Part shown: positions 31,878 through 37,140 of the stretch, one piece after another
How the letters are laid out: each line of letters begins with the position of its first letter
Position numbering within the stretch: the first letter of the stretch is position 1
NCBI GenBank assembly: GCA_045122895.1
Contig: JBGVIE010000068.1
Coordinates: 1 to 37,140 of the forward strand
Direction of reading: 5' to 3'
Origin: RGIG1934 sp045122895
GTDB taxonomy: Bacteria > Bacillota > Clostridia > Lachnospirales > Lachnospiraceae
Length of the DNA stretch: 37,140 nucleotides
Program-made: the position numbers and the translations under genes
The notes under the pieces: generated by a model
Told to the model about the DNA's origin: nothing
The model's input: only the letters and a program-made list of their open reading frames with translations
Database searches by the model: none

Positions 31878-33053
31878 TTAATAAGAAAGCCCTATAAAAT
31901 TCTTATCGGAATTCAAAAAGCTTACATTATATAAAAACAGCACATTGTCATAACCGTTATCTTTTCCCAATGTATCTATTCTATTTGACATATAATCAAA
32001 ATATCTAAGGTCAATCATATCGATTTCTTCATATGCATCAATAAGAAATGGCATAATACTGTTTGCATATGAATCCTTGAACACTAAAAGCTTCTTTCCT
32101 TTTGCCATTTTAGAAGGTGTATCATTCTTGATTTTCACATAAGCAAAATTCCCACCAAAGAGTGCTGCATACTTATCTTTTTCACCAAACTTCTCTTTTA
32201 CCATATAAGAATCCTTCTGTTCTATAACCTTGCCTGCTCTGTAATTAATCTGGCTGACCGTATATTTCAGCTTCGGATAATCATATACTGTCATATTATC
32301 TTTCTCTGTAAAAAGAAGTGGCGCCTGTGAATATAGCGAACCGTAAAACGGTTTTCTGACTTTGAACCTATTCATTTGTTCAAGCTTTACAGGCTTTATC
32401 TTCATCTTGTCTGCCAGCTCTTCGTATGCATAATATGCACCGAGCATAGTCCAGTGATGGTCTGTATTGTAATAAATATACTCGTCAGAATGTTTTTTTA
32501 GCGTATCAAACGGAGCTACAAATGTAAGGGAATCATCCAATACTGCTTCTACTTTTTTTATACTTCCGACCTCTGACTCGTTAATGTTTCCACATGGAAG
32601 TTTACTCTTATACACCTCCGATGAATTTGGTGCAAGCAACATAAATATTTTATTTTTTTTGTATCCATTTTGTTCACACCATCTCTTGATACTATTCGCA
32701 TTGTCAAGAAGCTGTTTTTCATCTTCTATATATTCCTGAATATACATACCATCAGCGTAATATGTGTTGTTCACCCTATTTCTTCCAAGAATCTTTACTA
32801 TCTGATTCTTAAGTGTTACAAATGTATCTTTAAAAATCACTTGGTCTGATGCGTATGTTTCCAGACTGTCTGTATATTCCCCCTTCACAAGTGAATCTAC
32901 AGAAAATTTGGGTGCCTTGCTCAGCACTCTGTTTTCCACTTCAGAAAAATCCTTATCTTTTAATAAAATACTTCCAAGTGACAATGTCGCTATAAAAAAG
33001 ACAAAAATTGCTATGAGCATAATATTCGATATTCTGTTTTTTTCAATATTCAT
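31878..33053 (-). CDS. DHHW-family (AlgX/AlgJ-like) protein
   Basis: A 391-aa protein with an N-terminal membrane anchor (about 10-31) and an extracellular SGNH-like domain. Asp198-His199-His200-Trp201 in NTDHHWTMLG is the motif that names the family. KDSYANS (Ser328) would supply the nucleophile. Such proteins accompany MBOAT acyltransferases and are thought to complete O-acetylation of exported polysaccharides. The MBOAT gene ends 15 bp upstream, so the two are co-transcribed. The polymer modified is unknown. Confidence 0.88.
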   Translation of the reverse strand: MNIEKNRISNIMLIAIFVFFIATLSLGSILLKDKDFSEVENRVLSKAPKFSVDSLVKGEYTDSLETYASDQVIFKDTFVTLKNQIVKILGRNRVNNTYYADGMYIQEYIEDEKQLLDNANSIKRWCEQNGYKKNKIFMLLAPNSSEVYKSKLPCGNINESEVGSIKKVEAVLDDSLTFVAPFDTLKKHSDEYIYYNTDHHWTMLGAYYAYEELADKMKIKPVKLEQMNRFKVRKPFYGSLYSQAPLLFTEKDNMTVYDYPKLKYTVSQINYRAGKVIEQKDSYMVKEKFGEKDKYAALFGGNFAYVKIKNDTPSKMAKGKKLLVFKDSYANSIMPFLIDAYEEIDMIDLRYFDYMSNRIDTLGKDNGYDNVLFLYNVSFLNSDKNFIGLSY

Positions 33054-33068
33054 ATTCCCACAGCCTTT

Positions 33069-34454
33069 CTAAAATCTAAAATATAAAAACGGATTAAAGC
33101 TCTCGCCGGCGAGAAAAGCAACTGACACAACAAGAAGTACAAGTATCGCTCCAGGCAAAAGCACAATATTATAAATTGTTCCAAACGCTTTATCCCTGTA
33201 TTTCTTTGCAATTCTCTTAATGACCGAAGTAACCGGCGTGCACGCAATAACTGCTATGATAAAAATTCCAATATAATTAACTATATACATAGTTGTTCTT
33301 GAATCCGCAAATGACACGCCGCTTACTCCAAACATATTCTTTATATACTGTAAAAGCGCATCCGCGTCCTCTATCGCAAACAAAACCCAGCCTATTATAA
33401 CGAAAAACATTGTGTAAATTCTTGCAAACACAGACGGAATTTTATTTAACCAGTTAAGTAAAAATGTTTTTTCTAATACAAGAAGTAAATAGTAGAACAT
33501 TCCCCAGGCAAAGAAGTTCCATCCGAATCCGTGCCAAAGACCTGTAAGTCCCCACACTACAGCGAGGTTAACATACTGTCTTATTTTTCCTTTTCTGTTA
33601 CCGCCTAATGGAATATATACATAATCCCTAAACCAGGTGCTAAGCGATATATGCCATCTTCTCCAGAATTCTGTGATACTTTTTGATATATATGGATAAT
33701 TAAAGTTCTCAAGAAACTCAAATCCAAACATTTTTCCAAGACCTATTGCCATATCTGAGTATCCGGAAAAATCAAAATAAATCTGGAATGTGTAGGCAAA
33801 AGCTCCTATCCAGGCAGTAATTACTGTCATATTATTCTGCCCAAGTGCTGATATCTCTGTAAACAGAAATCCTATTCCGTTTGCCAATATTACTTTCTTT
33901 GCAAGACCTGTTGTAAATCTGACTACACCGTCTGCAAACTTATCATCCGTTTCAACACGCTCGTCAATCTGGTCTGCAACCGTCTGATATCTGACAATAG
34001 GACCTGCAATAAGTTGCGGAAACAATGTCACGTATGTTCCAAGTGCAAATGGATTTCTCTGAAGCTTCGCATCATTGCGATACACATCGATTATGTATGA
34101 CATAACCTGAAAAGTGTAAAACGAAATACCTATCGGAAGCGGCAAAAAACCTTTTGTGTATGCAACCTTGAAGAACACAAGAAAAACTACGTTTATTATA
34201 ACCGACATAATTAATGCTGTTTTTGCTTTTTTGCCTTTGCCCTTTTGCTTCGCACCATGTATATACATACCAAACAGGTAAGCAACAATAATTGAAGCCA
34301 TCATGAGAAATACATATTTAGGTTCGCCCCAGCCATAGAAAATAAGACTGGCTACCAATAAAACATAATTACGTAACCCCTTAGGAGTTACGTAATAAAG
34401 TACCAGTACTGCCGGCAAAAAATATACTAAAAATGTAAAGCTGCTAAATATCAT
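33069..34454 (-). CDS. MBOAT-family O-acyltransferase
   Basis: A 461-aa membrane protein with 10 or more hydrophobic segments. It carries the AlgI/DltB-type signature FWRRWHISLSTWFRDYVYIPLGG (263-285, split here only for naming) and the catalytic histidine His308 in GLTGLWHGFGW. The family passes acyl, usually acetyl, groups from the cytoplasm to a surface polymer. Here the partner is probably the DHHW protein downstream. dltA/C genes are not adjacent, which argues against a teichoic-acid D-alanylation role. It begins 12 bp after the DUF4358 gene. Confidence 0.93.
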   Translation of the reverse strand: MIFSSFTFLVYFLPAVLVLYYVTPKGLRNYVLLVASLIFYGWGEPKYVFLMMASIIVAYLFGMYIHGAKQKGKGKKAKTALIMSVIINVVFLVFFKVAYTKGFLPLPIGISFYTFQVMSYIIDVYRNDAKLQRNPFALGTYVTLFPQLIAGPIVRYQTVADQIDERVETDDKFADGVVRFTTGLAKKVILANGIGFLFTEISALGQNNMTVITAWIGAFAYTFQIYFDFSGYSDMAIGLGKMFGFEFLENFNYPYISKSITEFWRRWHISLSTWFRDYVYIPLGGNRKGKIRQYVNLAVVWGLTGLWHGFGWNFFAWGMFYYLLLVLEKTFLLNWLNKIPSVFARIYTMFFVIIGWVLFAIEDADALLQYIKNMFGVSGVSFADSRTTMYIVNYIGIFIIAVIACTPVTSVIKRIAKKYRDKAFGTIYNIVLLPGAILVLLVVSVAFLAGESFNPFLYFRF

Positions 34455-34466
34455 TTAAATATCCTC

Positions 34467-34937
34467 TTAATACTTATCTATAATTTCATTTGCTTTATCA
34501 GTATCACTTGTCACACATACAACTACATACTTTGAAAGCTTCTTAACAATGGCTTTATCAAGACGTGCCACTTCATCAGGTGCATATGACTCATATAAAG
34601 CCTTCTGTGTTTCGATGTGCTTCTTAGCTGCCTCCAAAACAGCGTCAGCGCTCTTTTCATCCTTTGTTTCAATTACTGCTATCTCTTCCGCTGTCGACGA
34701 ACTGTTGTATACTGCACAATTAATAATTTCACTCTCATCAATTTCATATTTGACTGCCAGTACCTTGCTGCCTGCAGGTGATTCTGTAATCTCATCAAAC
34801 CTTATATTATCATTGATTTCTGAGGCAAGCTTACTCACTTCAAAATCATGTTTTTTCTCTTTATCCTTCTTGCCACATCCAAAAAGTGCAGCCATCGCAA
34901 GTGTTACAATTAATAAACCCAATACTTTTCTCTTCAT
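34467..34937 (-). CDS. DUF4358 lipoprotein
   Basis: A 156-aa secreted lipoprotein: signal peptide with lipobox LFGC (Cys21), a lysine-rich linker, and a domain with FDEITESP, AVYNSSSTAEEIAVIETK and the KKHIETQKALYESY helix that fits DUF4358. Function unknown. These proteins are often found with MBOAT/DHHW genes in Lachnospiraceae, and it is here 12 bp upstream of the MBOAT gene. A 74-bp gap precedes it, with a strong AGGAG-type site but no clear promoter. Confidence 0.87.
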   Translation of the reverse strand: MKRKVLGLLIVTLAMAALFGCGKKDKEKKHDFEVSKLASEINDNIRFDEITESPAGSKVLAVKYEIDESEIINCAVYNSSSTAEEIAVIETKDEKSADAVLEAAKKHIETQKALYESYAPDEVARLDKAIVKKLSKYVVVCVTSDTDKANEIIDKY

Positions 34938-35011
34938 ATCACATATTCTCCTTTGTTTAATTCACTTTAGCTATTTTATATCTTTTTACAAGAAAAATAA
35001 TCACAAAATTA

Positions 35012-35704
35012 TTAATTATTATTTACATATGATTTAATATACCAGTAAATATTTTCATATGTCACCTCATCATAATGCAGGCCGTCAACTGTGTTGTACC
35101 CATTCTCTTTGAGATAAGAGTTCGTGTCAATTATCATAATGTCCGAATTAAGTGCCAGCTTCATATTGTTATTAAATTCATCAAGCTCCTCATTTGTAAT
35201 CTGATATCCTGAATTCTGTATTTTCTCATCATCTACAGGATTAACCAGCATATAACAAAGCTGACAGTCAACCTCTTCGTCAAGCTGATTGATTGTAGAT
35301 ACATAATCATCAAATGAATATTTGTAATCGTTAACTCCCATTCCAATAATTATTACTGTATCTTTATCCACTATATTAGACTTAATATCATAAATATGAC
35401 TCTGTAAAAAACTAAGACCTTCGCCTTCTTTGCAGATAAAAGTATCTGTGTCTGTGGCAAGATTTTCCATAGCGACATATCTGGAATCTCCTACAAAAAT
35501 ATAATTAGTTACATTTCTGTTTGGCTTATAATCAGTTCCCATATTTGTACCGTTTACCTTTTCATCATCATCATTCTTGTTCACTACATTGTTATTATCA
35601 CTCTGTGTTATATCAGTACCCAGATATACCGACAGAGCAAAAAGTCCTATTCCTCCGCCTACACCTAGTATTATTACTAAAAGTGCAACTAATAATTTCT
35701 TCAT
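35012..35704 (-). CDS. Secreted SGNH/GDSL-type hydrolase
   Basis: A 230-aa protein with an N-terminal signal anchor (about 4-28), an Asn/Asp-rich linker and an SGNH hydrolase domain. Ser74 lies in FVGDSRYVA (block I), Asn125 in GMGVND (block III), and Asp207 and His210 in DGLHYD (block V). It probably removes or transfers acyl groups on a cell-wall or surface polymer; the substrate is inferred from the neighbours. It begins 18 bp after the D-Ala-D-Ala carboxypeptidase gene. Confidence 0.85.
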   Translation of the reverse strand: MKKLLVALLVIILGVGGGIGLFALSVYLGTDITQSDNNNVVNKNDDDEKVNGTNMGTDYKPNRNVTNYIFVGDSRYVAMENLATDTDTFICKEGEGLSFLQSHIYDIKSNIVDKDTVIIIGMGVNDYKYSFDDYVSTINQLDEEVDCQLCYMLVNPVDDEKIQNSGYQITNEELDEFNNNMKLALNSDIMIIDTNSYLKENGYNTVDGLHYDEVTYENIYWYIKSYVNNN

Positions 35705-35722
35705 ATCGTACCTCCAAACGTC

Positions 35723-36817
35723 CTACTGTCTAACGTATCCCGGTGGATTCTTTATATAGTTACCATATAACCCGAATGTGTCGAATATACAATGCCATTT
35801 TCCCGTAGCCTTTGCGGTAACTGCAACATAAGCATCCTTATCTCTTATAGCATAACTGACAAGACATTGCAATGCTTCTGCCGTATATCCTGTTTTTCCT
35901 CCAATTATTTCTACTGTATCAACTTCATTTCCATACATTCTGCTATACATAGTACTTGTAAGGGTAAGTCCTTCAGGATGCTCCTTTGTCTTCCTGGTTG
36001 TGTACTGATATGTCTTTAATATCTTAGCACAGGTCTCATTTGACATCGCATACTCCATAATCATAGCAATTTCAACCGGAGTTGAATAATTATCTTCATT
36101 GTGAAGACCTACCGGATTAGTAAAATGAGTATTCTTAAGGCCCATTTCTTTGCACTTATCATTCATTAATTTTACAAATTTCTCTTCTGAACCTGCTATC
36201 TTGTTAGCCAGACCTGCCGCAGCATCTGCCCCTGATGGTAAAATAAGTCCGTAGAGCATATCTTCGACTGTAACTGATTCACCAGGTGCAAAACCCGCCA
36301 TTGATGCCTCCTGTTCATAAAGAACACCAATAGTCTCATTATCAAATTTATACTTATCTTCCATATCTTTTAAATTCTCAACTGCAACTATAAGTGTCAT
36401 TACCTTTGTCATAGATGCAGGATAAATCTTTGCATTGTAATTTCTTCCTGCTATTATTTCATTGGTATTTACATCTATCAGTACGATATGTGGTGATAAC
36501 AGCTCGCTTCCCGCTTTTTTGAAATTCGTACTTACCGCAGGTGCAGTCACCTCTTTAAACATAGGTTTTTCTTCAACAACTGTTTCTGTTGTGGGCTCCT
36601 GCTGTTCTTCTTCGGTTGTAGCCTCGGTAGTTGTCGTTACTTGTGTTTTCTTCTCCTGTTTGTTACATGACGATACACAAGCAACTGCTCCCTTGATTAA
36701 TAGTATAATTAACAATAAAATTATTATACCTGCTATTATTAGCATATTTCTTATTCGTTCTTTTTTTCTTCTCAGAGCCTGTTTTCTCTTTACTCTTTTA
36801 TAAGCTTCACTTGGCAT
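35723..36817 (-). CDS. D-alanyl-D-alanine carboxypeptidase (S11 family)
   Basis: Trims the terminal D-alanine from peptidoglycan stems outside the cell. The 364-aa product has a basic cytoplasmic start, a membrane helix (about 25-48), a Thr/Glu-rich linker (about 58-88) and the penicillin-binding domain. The catalytic SxxK is Ser135-Lys138 in PASMTK, and the KTG box is at 308-310. The second motif reads SGA (195-197) where SGN is canonical. The usual C-terminal membrane-binding helix of this family is not obvious; anchoring is N-terminal instead. The ATG at 36817 is chosen for its GAGGAAG site; the longer frame reads through a hairpin. Confidence 0.93.
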   Translation of the reverse strand: MPSEAYKRVKRKQALRRKKERIRNMLIIAGIIILLLIILLIKGAVACVSSCNKQEKKTQVTTTTEATTEEEQQEPTTETVVEEKPMFKEVTAPAVSTNFKKAGSELLSPHIVLIDVNTNEIIAGRNYNAKIYPASMTKVMTLIVAVENLKDMEDKYKFDNETIGVLYEQEASMAGFAPGESVTVEDMLYGLILPSGADAAAGLANKIAGSEEKFVKLMNDKCKEMGLKNTHFTNPVGLHNEDNYSTPVEIAMIMEYAMSNETCAKILKTYQYTTRKTKEHPEGLTLTSTMYSRMYGNEVDTVEIIGGKTGYTAEALQCLVSYAIRDKDAYVAVTAKATGKWHCIFDTFGLYGNYIKNPPGYVRQ

Positions 36818-36851
36818 ATTTTCTTCCTCTATCTCTATATCTTTACGCAAT

Positions 36852-36880
36852 TTAGGGGATTGCGATTTGCAATCCCCTAA
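36852..36880. terminator. Inverted repeat, possible dapL terminator
   Basis: A perfect 12-bp stem (36852-36863 and 36869-36880) with a 5-nt loop lies 8 bp after the dapL stop. No clear T run follows in the minus direction, so termination is uncertain; it may instead be a leader hairpin of the carboxypeptidase message. Confidence 0.5.
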
Positions 36881-36887
36881 AATTCTA

Positions 36888-37140
36888 TTACATATTTTTA
36901 ATTTTTTCAATAGCAGCAAGTGTATTTTCTAAACTACCAAAAGCAGTAAGTCTAAAATATCCTTCTCCGCTTGGTCCAAATCCTGAACCTGGTGTTCCAA
37001 CAATATTTGCTTTTTCAAGCAAATAATCGAAGAATTCCCATGATGTCATGTTGTCTGGTGTTTTGAGCCAGATATATGGGGCATTCACACCGCCGTATAC
37101 TGTGTAGCCAGCTTCTTTTAATCCTTCATAAATAACTTTT
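36888..37140 (-). CDS. dapL: LL-diaminopimelate aminotransferase, C-terminal part
   Basis: The 3' end of a gene that runs off the right edge; 83 residues are visible, open to the edge. YGGVNAPYIWLKTP, WEFFDYLLEKANIVGTPGSGFGPSGEGYFRLTAF and the closing ENTLAAIEKI helix are characteristic of DapL, a PLP-dependent class I aminotransferase. The enzyme makes LL-diaminopimelate directly from tetrahydrodipicolinate for lysine and cell-wall synthesis. The internal ATG at 37088 is not the start, because the frame continues upstream. Confidence 0.93.
   Translation of the reverse strand, partial: KVIYEGLKEAGYTVYGGVNAPYIWLKTPDNMTSWEFFDYLLEKANIVGTPGSGFGPSGEGYFRLTAFGSLENTLAAIEKIKNM

Noticed and set aside
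36210..36250. SGA in place of SGN in the carboxypeptidase as a sign of lost activity
   Set aside because: The SxxK and KTG boxes are intact, and I recall SGAD-type motifs in other clostridial members, so it is probably a normal variant.

Overview
The window reads as a low-GC Firmicutes chromosome, most likely a gut member of the Lachnospiraceae. The grounds are AT-rich DNA, strong AGGAGG-type ribosome binding sites, a T-box leader, LPXTG-like surface anchors, a transamidation route (gatCAB), an LL-diaminopimelate aminotransferase, and several small families common in that group (DUF4358, DHHW, a 137-aa conserved orphan). Almost everything is on the minus strand. Only a DAHP synthase, one membrane protein and a PilZ protein are on the plus strand. 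No phage, transposase or CRISPR array is visible.

Left part (1-9760, minus strand unless noted): two tandem promoters and a leader for an rRNA operon whose 16S gene lies just off the left edge; radA; a conserved 137-aa orphan; a two-gene unit of a YtrA-type GntR repressor and clpC, with a candidate operator over its promoter; and a four-gene unit of a Cache-HAMP-GGDEF protein (frameshifted near its C-terminus), a putative manganese transporter, a YcxB-like membrane protein and a TetR regulator. aroF follows on the plus strand.

Centre (9761-16427): a GC-rich block of nested palindromes and direct repeats lies between the aroF terminator and a tRNA-Gly(GCC) gene, and contains a 13-bp copy of the tRNA 3' end. 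Then come a nitroreductase-like protein with pepF, lepB with rpoD, a diacylglycerol-kinase-family lipid kinase, and a shortened amidohydrolase-like protein lacking the usual metal ligands.

Starch region (16494-22542): two secreted, C-terminally anchored, non-catalytic proteins built from E-set/CBM26-like domains, a single-pass membrane protein of unknown role, and a lipoprotein GH13 alpha-amylase. Each has its own promoter and terminator. Together they look like a compact cell-surface apparatus for holding and cutting starch. A six-helix membrane protein follows deoC.

Right part (22548-37140): deoC, purA and purB; a PilZ protein on the plus strand; an aspS-gatC-gatA-gatB operon behind a T-box leader, probably for tRNA-dependent asparagine and/or glutamine formation; and an envelope cluster of D-Ala-D-Ala carboxypeptidase, SGNH hydrolase, DUF4358 lipoprotein, MBOAT acyltransferase and DHHW protein, probably for O-acetylation of a surface polymer. 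The 3' end of dapL runs off the right edge.

All assignments come from reading motifs and composition by eye; no database search or folding program was run.
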